This document shows positions 1 to 8,041 of a stretch of 11,841 nucleotides of DNA, piece after piece. A program made the position numbers and the translations under genes. This DNA comes from DATGYC01 sp035298385 (lineage in GTDB: Bacteria; Bacillota; Sulfobacillia; Symbiobacteriales; Symbiobacteriaceae): the NCBI GenBank assembly GCA_035298385.1, contig DATGYC010000191.1:1-11841 (forward strand), given 5' to 3'. The notes beneath the pieces were generated by a model that saw only the letters and a program-made list of their open reading frames with translations, searched no databases and was not told the DNA's origin. The stretch's first letter is position 1. Every line of letters begins with the position of its first letter.

Positions 1-1322
1 GGGTAGACCAGCCCGGCGCCCACCTGCCCGATCCCCGGCAGACGGTGCGCCACACCGGTATTGATCGCTGGCAGGACGCCCGTCTCGACGACCATCCGTA
101 GATCGATCCCTGTCGGCGTGCCCCGGAAGCCGAGGATCGGGATCGTATAGTGGCGCGACTCGCTCAGCGTGATCTCATACATCCGCCCCGTGAGCTCGAA
201 GGCCAACTCTGGTGTCCCGCCGATGAACTGGACGATCGCTGGCGCCGCCGCCATCGCAAAACCGCCAATCCCGGCCGTCTCCGTGATCACTGAGTCGCCG
301 ATATCGAGGGCCGCATCCGCCTCGGTAAAGCCGGGGAAGTAGAGCGCCTCCACCTTCTGGGCCGGTCCGACGAACCAGCGCCCCGGTAGCCCCGCCACCT
401 GCAGGCCAAACTCGTAGCCGTTGCGGGCCATGCAGGTGACCAGCGTCGATCCTGCCACGCCGCGGGCGGCATCCAGCACCGCCTTTGAGGCGGCCATGGA
501 CAGGTTGACGAACCAGACCTCGTTGTGGCCGAGGAAGTCGACGACCGGTGCGAGACGCTCGGGCGGGAGCGAGCAGGTGACCAGGTGCGGCACCAACTCC
601 CGCAGGAAGAGGGCGCCCGCCGCCTTGTTCCGGTTGTGACACTCGTCGCCCATGTGGAGCGCCTGAGCGATGATCGCCCGCAGGTCGAGCCCGCCGCTGG
701 CCGCAATCGCCTCCCCGAGCGCCGTCGCCAGATCGCCGTTGATCCAGCGGAGCTTATCGAGGACCTCCGGGGCGTAAGCCCCCATCCGCAGCACCTTGCC
801 GTAGCCCTCGTTCAGGTTGGTGTAGGCCCGATTGCCAAACGCTTTGTTCTCAACAATAAAGAGAGCCGACGAGTAGGAGATGACGCCCGCCATAGGCCCG
901 ACGCAGCCATGATCGTTGTTGGCCGCAAAGCGGATGCGTCCGGATGCCGCCAGCGCCTCCGCCTCGGCCGGGCTCGCTGCCAGCCCCTCCAAGATGAGGG
1001 CGCCGATCACCGCACCCCGCTGAGGCCCAGCCATGGTCGCCCACGCATTCGGCGGGCCGCTGTGCAGGATCGTCTCCCGGGTCATGCCCGGGATCAGTTC
1101 CCCCGCCCGGCCCAGCCCGACCAGCACGGGATGCCCCTCCTGCAGGATCTGGACCGCTCGCGCATTCGCCGCCTCCGTCTCAGCGCGGTTGAGTCGATTC
1201 AGGGCTGCCGTCAGCGCCGCGTCTCCGCCTGCCGGGGGGCGCCAATCCAGATGCGTCACCTGAACGCCCTGCGCCCGCAGGGACTCGGCGAAGTGCGGGG
1301 CGCCGACACTGAGGATTCTCAT
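1..1322 (-). CDS. DUF1116 family protein, YlbE/AllG-like (3' end beyond window)
   Basis: Reading the minus strand from an ATG at 1322 gives 440 uninterrupted codons to the left edge with no stop, so the C-terminus is missing. Visible family motifs are AANNDHGCVGPMAG (residues 133-146), GDECHNRNKAA (225-235), ETAGIGGFAMAAAPA (368-382) and NTGVAHRLPGIGQVGAGLV (421-439). I recognise these as DUF1116, the family of E. coli YlbE. YlbE (AllG) has been assigned with FdrA (AllF) and YlbF (AllH) to oxamate carbamoyltransferase, which splits oxalurate into oxamate and carbamoyl phosphate; the role of this subunit is not resolved. The start codon overlaps the fdrA stop as ATGA (1322-1319), implying translational coupling. 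E. coli YlbE is roughly 420 residues, so probably only a short tail is missing. Family assignment is firm. The exact substrate here is inference, since the AllH partner is not in view. Confidence 0.9.
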   Translation of the reverse strand, partial: MRILSVGAPHFAESLRAQGVQVTHLDWRPPAGGDAALTAALNRLNRAETEAANARAVQILQEGHPVLVGLGRAGELIPGMTRETILHSGPPNAWATMAGPQRGAVIGALILEGLAASPAEAEALAASGRIRFAANNDHGCVGPMAGVISYSSALFIVENKAFGNRAYTNLNEGYGKVLRMGAYAPEVLDKLRWINGDLATALGEAIAASGGLDLRAIIAQALHMGDECHNRNKAAGALFLRELVPHLVTCSLPPERLAPVVDFLGHNEVWFVNLSMAASKAVLDAARGVAGSTLVTCMARNGYEFGLQVAGLPGRWFVGPAQKVEALYFPGFTEADAALDIGDSVITETAGIGGFAMAAAPAIVQFIGGTPELAFELTGRMYEITLSESRHYTIPILGFRGTPTGIDLRMVVETGVLPAINTGVAHRLPGIGQVGAGLVY

Positions 1323-2881
1323 GCGTAGCTCCCCCTTTCCGCCAGCGAACGGGCGACGACTTGGGCGGCCTGCCGGGCCGTCGGGAGGAGGATCGCCCCG
1401 GCCTCCTTCAGTCGTGCCACCTGCTTCGAATACCCCTGGCGATCGGCCTCCGTCCCCGTGACGGAGGCGACGACCGGGACTCGCTGCCAGGTCGCATACT
1501 GAATCGCCTCAGCCATGGCGCCCGCCGGGTCGGGGTTGGCGCCCCAGCCCAAGACCACATCCAGGAGGATCGCCCCCGTGGTGGGGCGATCCGCCGCCCA
1601 GCGGATGAACTCCCGCCGCAGACCGAAGTCGATCATCGGGTGGGGGCGCCCCCGCGTGAACTCGTCGCTGCCAAGGTCGAGCAAGAGATGCCCGTCATGC
1701 TCGGCACAGGGAGTCTCCACCCGCCACTCCGGCACCGGATGGACGTTGCAAGCGACCCGCCCAAGTTGGGCCTCTAAGATGGCGAGGGCCTGATCGCAGA
1801 GTGAGCCGCCCGAGAAGAGACCGATCACCTTGGTACGCCCCTCGGGCGGGAGAAAGCTACTCTCCACCGTGAAGAGTCGACCGCCCGGCCCGACCCGCTC
1901 CCCATCTCCCCCGAGTTCGGCCGCGACCGCCAACGCGGGGCGCCCGGTCACCCGATGCACCGCCTCGACCGCCACATCATCAATGGAAGCGCTCCCGTCC
2001 AGGAAGCAGAGCAGGACCGGCTTCGGCCCCGCCGCCGCACTCGCCTCCACCAAAGCACGGACCTCTGGGGCCGGCGGCTTGGCGACCAAGACGATCAACT
2101 CGGTCCCCGGATCGGCCTGCAGACGGCTCAGCGCCGCGATCGACATCAGGCCGCCCACCTGTGCGGAGAGATCTCGCCCGCCCACGCCGATCAGATGCGA
2201 GATGCCGCTCCCCATCCGGTCGATCAGGACCGAGAGCTCCTGGGCGCCCGTTCCCGACGCCGCCACGATCCCGATCGGACCACGCCGCACGGTATTGGCA
2301 AAGCCCAGGCCAACCCCGTCCAGGATCGCCGTCCCACAGTCCGGACCCAGGCAGAGCAGGTGGCGCTCGCACGCAAGCCGCTTTAGTTCGACCTCCGCCT
2401 CGATGCTGACGTTGTCGCTGTAGAGCATCACATCAAGCCCGGCCAAGAGCGCCCGGCGGGCCTTCAAGACCGCATAGGCGCCCGGGACCGAGATGAAGGC
2501 GAAGTTCAGGTCAGGCTCCGCCCGAACCGCGGCCCGCAAGGTGTGGTACGCCCCCCGGTTGAGCTCAGACAGGCCGGTGGCGTACGGTGCGTCAGAGAGG
2601 GCGGGGCCCCCGCTGAGCAACTGCCGCGCCGCCGCCAGCCCCGCCTCCGCCGCCTCCTCGCTTACCGCCTTCACGCCGACGACCAGATCCATTGGCCCCG
2701 CCGCCGCTGCCTCCGGCCCGAGCAGATCGACGCGCGCCAGCAGCGCTTGGTTCATTGGCGTCCCCATCACCAGGACCGCCTCCAGCACGCCTGGAACGGC
2801 CCGGACTCCCTCGGCGACGGCCATCAGGGAGACCGAGTCGTGGTACCGATTCCGCTCCACCCAGATCCGTACTGCCGCCAT
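1319..2881 (-). CDS. fdrA: FdrA family protein (AllF-like, succinyl-CoA synthetase-related fold)
   Basis: This 520-residue protein is slightly shorter than E. coli FdrA (about 555). The N-terminus has the family pattern with YHDSVSLM (residues 13-20) and VLVMGTPMNQALL (36-48). A CoA-binding/Rossmann-like core follows with LYSDNVSIEAE (153-163), GPDCGTAI (179-186), ASGTGAQ (208-214) and IGVGGRDLSAQVGG (231-244). The C-terminal half resembles the ligase-CoA domain, with LFSGGSLCDQA (355-365) and DVVLGWGANPDP (441-452). FdrA proteins look like acyl-CoA synthetases but in E. coli are linked to oxamate carbamoyltransferase with YlbE and YlbF. The ATG at 2881 directly abuts the permease stop (TAG 2884-2882, no gap), and the TGA overlaps the next start. 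Ribosomes probably re-initiate from the permease gene, using a purine-rich GGTGGGGTAG before the ATG. Family identity is secure. Carbamoyl transfer on oxalurate or a related ureide is inferred from the neighbour. Confidence 0.92.
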   Translation of the reverse strand: MAAVRIWVERNRYHDSVSLMAVAEGVRAVPGVLEAVLVMGTPMNQALLARVDLLGPEAAAAGPMDLVVGVKAVSEEAAEAGLAAARQLLSGGPALSDAPYATGLSELNRGAYHTLRAAVRAEPDLNFAFISVPGAYAVLKARRALLAGLDVMLYSDNVSIEAEVELKRLACERHLLCLGPDCGTAILDGVGLGFANTVRRGPIGIVAASGTGAQELSVLIDRMGSGISHLIGVGGRDLSAQVGGLMSIAALSRLQADPGTELIVLVAKPPAPEVRALVEASAAAGPKPVLLCFLDGSASIDDVAVEAVHRVTGRPALAVAAELGGDGERVGPGGRLFTVESSFLPPEGRTKVIGLFSGGSLCDQALAILEAQLGRVACNVHPVPEWRVETPCAEHDGHLLLDLGSDEFTRGRPHPMIDFGLRREFIRWAADRPTTGAILLDVVLGWGANPDPAGAMAEAIQYATWQRVPVVASVTGTEADRQGYSKQVARLKEAGAILLPTARQAAQVVARSLAERGSYA

Positions 2882-4207
2882 CTACCCCACCCGCCTCGAC
2901 TCTACCTCTGACGCTTCCTTCGGCCGACGGAAGATCAAGAAGACCAGGTTCATGAGAATACCCGCCACCGCCGCTGTGGCGATCGCCGGTAGATGCAGGC
3001 TGCCAATCACCAGATTCCCGCCCTCAAACTGGTTGCCGCCAAGGCCGATCACCAGGACGGTCGCGACGATCGCCAACTGGGCCGGATCGAAGAGGTTGAC
3101 CCGCTCCTCCTGCATCAGGGCGATCCCCTGCACACCGATCACGCCGAAGAGGTAGATCGCTAAGCCGCCGGTGACGAAGCCCGGAATGGTGCCGACGATC
3201 GCCGTCAGCTTCCCAAGGAAGGCGAGGCAGATCGCGATGAGTCCGGCCATCATCAGGACCGGCCCGGAGTAGTTCCGGGTGATCGCCATCAGGGAGTTGT
3301 TCTCGCCATAGTTGGTGCCAGAGGAGGCGCCCAAGAGGCCGTTGATCATATCCGAGAGCCCGTCGCAGACCAGGTTGATACCGACCAGCGCCTTGATGAC
3401 GAGCGGCGGGCGCCCCTGCTCATCGGCCAGCTTGTCGACGTAGAGCGAGACTTGGTAGAGGTGCGCCGTCGACTCGGGCAGGGTGGCGATGGCGATCGGG
3501 GCGATCGCGGCAATGGCCGCCCAGGCGCCCGGGCTGGTGAAGGCGGGGAACTGGAAGTGTGGCAGGGCGAGCCATGCCGCCTTCCCCACAGCAGCGAAGC
3601 TGACAAGGCCGAAGGCGAGCGCCGTCAGATAGCCGGCAACGGCGCCGATCAGGACGGGGATCATCGAGAGGAAGCCCTTACGGAGGAAGACCGAGCAGAG
3701 GACCGTCACCAGGAGGGTGACCCCAGCAATCGCCCAGTTGGCCGAGGCCATGTCGAGCGCCGCCTTCGCCAGGGCGATGCCGATCACGATGGCGATCGAG
3801 CCCGTTACGGCCGGCGGGAGGACCTTATCCAGGAACGCCTTGCCCGTCTTCTGGACGATGAGACCGATCACGATATTAAGGAGGCCCGTCGCTACGATGC
3901 CGACCTGTGCGACCTGGGGCCCGCCCCACTTGGCAGTTGCGACCGCCACGACGGGGGCGATGTAGGCGAAGGAGCCGCCGTAGTAGAGCGGGATCCGGCG
4001 CCCGGAGACCAGGATCGCTACGATGGTGGCCAGGCCAGAGGTGAAGAGTGTGACGCCGACATCGAAGCCCGTCAGGATGGCGACAAGGACGGTGGCCGGA
4101 AACATGGTCAGGACATGTTGAAGCCCGAGCGTGATCAGGGCGCCGACGGGTGGGGTGTCCTGGGGCAAGTAACCGGTGACGTGGGCGGACTGCTTCGCGT
4201 CGTTCAT
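2882..4207 (-). CDS. NCS2/NAT family nucleobase permease (UraA-like)
   Basis: This is a polytopic membrane protein of about 441 residues with many hydrophobic segments, matching the usual 14-helix NCS2 length. Numbering from the upstream ATG at 4213, it shows the LQH motif in helix 1 (31-33), LPESTAH (245-251), whose Glu247 and His251 match the UraA substrate-site Glu241 and His245, and NYGENNSLMAITR (301-313), whose Glu304 matches UraA Glu290. NCS2 proteins are proton symporters for uracil, xanthine, urate and related bases. The NAT signature normally has Gly where Ser307 sits here. Two in-frame ATGs exist, at 4213 and 4207. AAGGAGG lies directly against the first and six bases from the second, so I chose 4207. 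It sits between the hydroxylase and fdrA genes, suggesting it imports the hydroxylase substrate. Family is secure; the transported base is unknown. Confidence 0.92.
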   Translation of the reverse strand: MNDAKQSAHVTGYLPQDTPPVGALITLGLQHVLTMFPATVLVAILTGFDVGVTLFTSGLATIVAILVSGRRIPLYYGGSFAYIAPVVAVATAKWGGPQVAQVGIVATGLLNIVIGLIVQKTGKAFLDKVLPPAVTGSIAIVIGIALAKAALDMASANWAIAGVTLLVTVLCSVFLRKGFLSMIPVLIGAVAGYLTALAFGLVSFAAVGKAAWLALPHFQFPAFTSPGAWAAIAAIAPIAIATLPESTAHLYQVSLYVDKLADEQGRPPLVIKALVGINLVCDGLSDMINGLLGASSGTNYGENNSLMAITRNYSGPVLMMAGLIAICLAFLGKLTAIVGTIPGFVTGGLAIYLFGVIGVQGIALMQEERVNLFDPAQLAIVATVLVIGLGGNQFEGGNLVIGSLHLPAIATAAVAGILMNLVFLIFRRPKEASEVESRRVG

Positions 4208-4213
4208 ACCCAT

Positions 4214-4220
4214 CCTCCTT
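4214..4220 (-). promoter_or_regulatory. Strong Shine-Dalgarno (AAGGAGG) of the permease gene
   Basis: The minus strand reads AAGGAGG here, a near-perfect anti-16S match. It leaves six bases before the ATG at 4207 and none before the ATG at 4213, so it decides the start in favour of 4207. It lies in the only real spacer within the operon, after the large-subunit stop at 4234, and suggests the permease gene is initiated independently rather than by coupling. Confidence 0.75.
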
Positions 4221-4233
4221 CGTCGTCTTCGGG

Positions 4234-6678
4234 TCAGCGGCCGGAACTATTTTGAATCAACGACCAGAGTTTGGTCGGACTCAACGGCATCTCGCTGATC
4301 CGGATCCCGAAGGGGCGAAGGGCGTCCTCGATGGCGGCTGCGATCACGGCGGCGCAGGGGATCACCCCGGCCTCACCGGCGCCCTTGAGCCCCAGCGGGT
4401 TAAGCGGGGAGGGCGTCTCGATGTGGTCGGTCTCGATCCGGGGCACCTCGAGGGCTGTCGGGAGCAGGTAGTCGACGAAGGAGGCGTTCAGGAGCTGCCC
4501 CCACTCGTCGTAGACGAGCTTCTCATAGAAGCAGGAGCCGATCCCCTGGGCGACGCCGCCATGGACTTGGCCCTCAACGATCAGGGGGTTGATCATCGTC
4601 CCGCAGTCGTGGACGACGAGGTAGCGTTTGATCTCGATCATCGCCGTTGCCGGGTCGACCTCGACGATGGCGGCGTGACAGCCGCTCGGGAAGGTCGACT
4701 GCTGCGGGCTGAAGAACTTGGTCGCCTCCAAACCGGGCTCGGGGAAGGCGAGGGTACCGCGCAGCGGGTTAGCCCGGCGGGCCAGCTCCCCGAGTGGGAT
4801 GCCCCGGGGGGCGCCCTCACCGTCGACGCCAGCGGAGGCCCTTACCCGCTCCCGTTCGCTCCTGACCCAGGCCATCCCATCCGCCAACTCGATCTCGTCC
4901 GGCCGGCACTCCAAGAGCTGCGCCGCAACCTGCTTCGCCTTCTCGGCCACCGCCCCCGCCGCCATGTGGGCGGCGTTGCCGACCACGACGGCCGCCCGCG
5001 AGGCGAAGGTCCCGATCCCCCAGCCCATCGCTGCCGTATCCCCGGTGACGACGTGGATCGCCTCCAGGTCCACACCAAGCTGGGCCGCCACCACCTGGGC
5101 GAAGGTCGTCTGGTGCCCCTGCCCCTGTGTGCCGACCCCGGTAGCCACCTCCACCTTGCCCGAGGGCTCCACCCGAACCCGGACGCCCTCGTAGGGTCCA
5201 GGGCCGGCGCCCTCTACATAGAAGCCGATCCCCAGCCCGACGTACTTGCCCGCTGCCCGGGCCTCCGCCAGCTCTCGTTCGGTCCGCTCCCGGTCCAGCA
5301 AGGCCTCCAGGCGGCTAGCCAACTCGGGATAGTTGCCCGAGTCGTAGGTACAGGGCGCCCAGTCCTGGTAGATCAGCCCCGTTGACCAGGGGAACTGCTC
5401 CGGCTGGATGAAGTTCCGCCGCCGGACCTCCCACCGGTCCAGCCCGGTCGCCTCGGCAATGCGGTCCATCATCCGCTCCATCACGAAGACCCCGTGCGGG
5501 CGCCCGGCGCCCCGGTAGGGCGTGACGATCGGCTTATTGGTGTAGACCGCCTTGAACTCCACGCTGTAGTTCCGTAGCTGGTAGGGCCCCGGCAGCGTCG
5601 TGATCGAGATGATCGGCGTCTGGATGCCGTAGGGCGTGAAGGCGCCGGAGTCGTGCAGCATCGTCGTCTTCAGGCCCAGGAGTCGCCCGTCCTTTGTGGC
5701 CGCCACCTCGACATCGTGGATCTGCTCCCGCTCCTGGGTCGTCGCCACGAAGTGCTCCCGCCGATCCTCGATCCATTTGACCGGGCGCTTCAGCTCTAGG
5801 GCAGCGAAGGGGACCAGGACCTCCTCGGGGTAGAACATCATCACTTTGGGGCCAAAGCCGCCGCCCACATCGGGGGCGATCAGCCGGAGTTGCATCTCAG
5901 GGATGCCGAACCAGTTGGCCAGACCGCCGCGCAGGGCGACCGGCGCCTGGGTCGAGACGTAGATCGTCAGGGCGTTCGCCTCCGGGATCGCCACGATGCC
6001 GCGCGTCTCCATTGGGGAGGCGGTGCCGCGGTCGAGCCGGAAGCGCTCGGTCAGGACGAAGTCGGCCTGGGCCTTGGCAGCGGCCCAGTCGCCAACCTCG
6101 CGCACGTAGTGCCCGCCGATGTTCGATTCCAGGTCGTCGTGCACCAAGGGCGCCCCCGGCTGCGCCGCCGCCTCAAGATCAGCGGCGACGTCGAGCGGCT
6201 CGTACTCCACCTCGACCAGTTCGGCCGCGTCCTCTGCGACGTACCGGTCCCGAGCGACGACGAAGGCGACGGCCTCCCCGATGTGCCGGACCGTCTCCAG
6301 CACCAGGGCGGACTGGGTGCGGGGGTACTGCAGGTCCTCATGCGGGATCAGGATCGGGAGGGGGCCGTTCAGCTTGCCCAGGTCAGGCGCGGTCAGAACG
6401 AGCTCGACGCCAGGGAGGGCGCGGGCCCGGCTTGTATCAATCGAAAGGATGCGGGCGTGGGCGTAGGGCGAGCGAACCACGGCGCCGTGGAGCAGATCCG
6501 GGCGCCGGAGATCATCGACGTAGAACCCCTCACCGCGCAGGAGCCGGGGGTCCTCCCGGCGACGCACCGAAGCGCCGATCCCGTGCGCCGTAGCCCTGCC
6601 GGTAGCCTCCGTCTGGGACGCCTTGCCAACCGCACTCGGCGCTTCAGCGGTGCCCGACACCTTCAGTTCCCCGCTCAT
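4234..6678 (-). CDS. Molybdopterin-binding large subunit, xanthine dehydrogenase/CO dehydrogenase family (CoxL-like, form II type)
   Basis: The 814-residue protein spans the two domains of the family: a hammerhead-like N-terminal part beginning at GASVRRREDPRLLRGEGFYV (35-54) and the Mo-pterin part. Cofactor and active-site landmarks are VSTQAP (Gln244, equivalent to XDH Gln767), GGGFGPKV (272-279), the active-site loop PYRGAGR (387-393), VGTQGQGHQT (515-524) and GLKGAGEAG (763-771) with catalytic Glu769. The loop is the form II type, not the AYRCSFR of true CO dehydrogenase, so CO oxidation is unlikely. Val279 stands where xanthine dehydrogenases have a substrate-binding Glu, while Arg389 is kept. 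The enzyme should hydroxylate an aldehyde or N-heterocycle using water and pass electrons through the partner subunits. An Ala/Ser/Thr-rich 34-residue leader precedes the conserved start. ATGA overlap with the [2Fe-2S] gene and GGGAGGGG upstream support the start. The substrate is not determinable from sequence. Confidence 0.93.
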   Translation of the reverse strand: MSGELKVSGTAEAPSAVGKASQTEATGRATAHGIGASVRRREDPRLLRGEGFYVDDLRRPDLLHGAVVRSPYAHARILSIDTSRARALPGVELVLTAPDLGKLNGPLPILIPHEDLQYPRTQSALVLETVRHIGEAVAFVVARDRYVAEDAAELVEVEYEPLDVAADLEAAAQPGAPLVHDDLESNIGGHYVREVGDWAAAKAQADFVLTERFRLDRGTASPMETRGIVAIPEANALTIYVSTQAPVALRGGLANWFGIPEMQLRLIAPDVGGGFGPKVMMFYPEEVLVPFAALELKRPVKWIEDRREHFVATTQEREQIHDVEVAATKDGRLLGLKTTMLHDSGAFTPYGIQTPIISITTLPGPYQLRNYSVEFKAVYTNKPIVTPYRGAGRPHGVFVMERMMDRIAEATGLDRWEVRRRNFIQPEQFPWSTGLIYQDWAPCTYDSGNYPELASRLEALLDRERTERELAEARAAGKYVGLGIGFYVEGAGPGPYEGVRVRVEPSGKVEVATGVGTQGQGHQTTFAQVVAAQLGVDLEAIHVVTGDTAAMGWGIGTFASRAAVVVGNAAHMAAGAVAEKAKQVAAQLLECRPDEIELADGMAWVRSERERVRASAGVDGEGAPRGIPLGELARRANPLRGTLAFPEPGLEATKFFSPQQSTFPSGCHAAIVEVDPATAMIEIKRYLVVHDCGTMINPLIVEGQVHGGVAQGIGSCFYEKLVYDEWGQLLNASFVDYLLPTALEVPRIETDHIETPSPLNPLGLKGAGEAGVIPCAAVIAAAIEDALRPFGIRISEMPLSPTKLWSLIQNSSGR

Positions 6679-7154
6679 CCCTCACCCCTCCCCCCACCTG
6701 CCGCCAGTTGGACCGCCTCGACGATCTTCTGGTAGCCCGTGCAGCGGCAGAGGTTCCCCGAGAGCGCCTCCCGGATCTCCGCCTCCGTCGGGTTCGGATG
6801 CTCGGCAATCCAGGGCAACATCGTCATCAGAATCCCGGGCGTGCAGAAGCCGCACTGCAGGCCATGCTTCTCCTGGAAGGCCTCCTGCAACGGATGAAGC
6901 TCGCCATCCGAGGCCAGCCCCTCGACCGTGGTGATCGTCGCCCCATCCATCTGAATGGCGAAGGCGAGGCAGGAGCGGACGGGCGCCCCGTCCAGCAACA
7001 CGGTGCAGGCCCCGCAGACCCCGTGCTCACAGCCCACGTGAGTCCCGGTCAGCCCGAGTTCATGACGCAGAAAGTCCGAGAGGAGGAGCCGCGGCTCCAC
7101 CGTCCGGGTAAAGGTCGTGCCATTTACCGTCAGCGAGATCGGCCTCATGCTCAT
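6675..7154 (-). CDS. [2Fe-2S] small subunit of molybdenum hydroxylase (CoxS-like)
   Basis: This 159-residue protein matches the normal length of separate small subunits. The N-terminal plant-ferredoxin-like domain carries Cys42, Cys47, Cys50 (GCEHGVCGAC) and Cys62, the FAD-proximal cluster. The C-terminal helical domain carries Cys101, Cys104 (CGFC), Cys136 and Cys138 (CRC), the cluster next to molybdopterin. All eight ligands are present, so it should be a working electron relay from the Mo site to FAD. The start at 7154 overlaps the FAD-subunit stop (ATGA) and its own TGA overlaps the large-subunit ATG, giving tightly coupled, stoichiometric translation. A second ATG at 7148 (Met3) is possible. 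Identification is certain at the family level. Confidence 0.95.
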   Translation of the reverse strand: MSMRPISLTVNGTTFTRTVEPRLLLSDFLRHELGLTGTHVGCEHGVCGACTVLLDGAPVRSCLAFAIQMDGATITTVEGLASDGELHPLQEAFQEKHGLQCGFCTPGILMTMLPWIAEHPNPTEAEIREALSGNLCRCTGYQKIVEAVQLAAGGGRGEG

Positions 7155-8041
7155 CCGGCGGCGCCCCCTTCCAAGCGAGAGACCCGAGCCAACGCTTGGG
7201 CCAGCGCTCGCTCGGTCAGTAGACCGGCCAGATGGCGCCGGTACGCAGCGGTCGCATGGATATCCGATTCAGGCTCCACCGCCGCTTGCACCAGCGCTGC
7301 CGCCTCTGCAAAGCTCGTGGCGGATGGCATCTTGCCGACCAGCGACGACGCCGCCGCTGATCCCTGCACGGGTCCGGCGCCCACGCCGGTCAGCGCCAAC
7401 TGGCACCCAGCGATCTGGCCATCAGGCGCCAGGGTAAGCGTGCAGGCGACGCCTGCCAGGGCGAAATCCCCGTGGCGACGGGCCAGTTCCACAAAGGCCC
7501 AGCCAGTCCGCTCTGGCAGCACCGGGACTCGGACCTCCGTCAGGAGCTCCGTCGGCCCGATCGCCGTTGTGAAGAGCCCTTGAAAGAGATCTGCCGCTGC
7601 GATCTCCCGCTGGGCGCCCCGTCCTTGCACGACCACCGAACCCCCAAGGGCGAGCAGGACCGCCGGCAGCTCGGCCGCCGGGTCTGCATGGGCCAGACTC
7701 CCACCGATCGTCCCGCGATTGCGGATCTGTGGATGGCCCACCTGGCGGATCGCCTCAGCCAGGAGCGGCTGACGCTGGGCGACCAGGGCGGAGCGTTCCA
7801 CCAGCGCATGACGGGTCATCGCCCCAAGCGCTAAAAAGCCCGCCTCCTCACGAATGAAGGCGAGCATGGGGATGCGCCCCAGGTCGATCAAGACCTTGGG
7901 GCTAGTGAGACGCATATTCAGCACGGGGATGAGCGACTGGCCGCCCGCCAGCAACTTCGCCTCATCGCCGTGCAGGTGGAGCAGGTCCAGTACCTCCTCA
8001 ATCGTGGTTGGGTCATGGTAGGCAAAGCGTGGCGGTTTCAT
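7151..8041 (-). CDS. FAD-binding medium subunit of molybdenum hydroxylase (CoxM-like)
   Basis: From the ATG at 8041 this is 296 residues, close to the roughly 290 expected for CoxM-type subunits. FAD-contacting motifs are AGGQSLIP (32-39) and TIGGSLAHADP (111-121), followed by the C-terminal CO-dehydrogenase flavoprotein domain (about 180-285). It takes electrons from the small subunit and hands them to the final acceptor. The frame stays open to an ATG at 8095, but I chose 8041. Family proteins start at the MKPPRFAYHDPTT segment, and GGGGGAG lies five bases before that ATG, whereas the 18 extra residues look unrelated. It is the first clearly supported gene of the minus-strand operon. The gene order medium-small-large is the classic CoxMSL order. 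Confidence 0.93.
   Translation of the reverse strand: MKPPRFAYHDPTTIEEVLDLLHLHGDEAKLLAGGQSLIPVLNMRLTSPKVLIDLGRIPMLAFIREEAGFLALGAMTRHALVERSALVAQRQPLLAEAIRQVGHPQIRNRGTIGGSLAHADPAAELPAVLLALGGSVVVQGRGAQREIAAADLFQGLFTTAIGPTELLTEVRVPVLPERTGWAFVELARRHGDFALAGVACTLTLAPDGQIAGCQLALTGVGAGPVQGSAAASSLVGKMPSATSFAEAAALVQAAVEPESDIHATAAYRRHLAGLLTERALAQALARVSRLEGGAAG

Noticed and set aside
525..1328. Plus-strand 267-codon ORF opposite the DUF1116 gene
   Set aside because: The opposite frame encodes a clear DUF1116 protein with conserved motifs. This ORF gives Arg/Pro-rich, motif-free protein typical of antisense frames in GC-rich DNA.
4252..5385. Plus-strand 377-codon ORF opposite the large hydroxylase subunit
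   Set aside because: It is the antisense of a gene with intact cofactor motifs. Its translation is low-complexity (Asp/Gly/Arg/Leu) with no recognisable domain or ribosome site.
4234..8041. Reading the coxMSL-like genes as aerobic carbon monoxide dehydrogenase
   Set aside because: The large subunit has PYRGAGR instead of the AYRCSFR loop with the copper-binding Cys, so CO oxidation is not supported.
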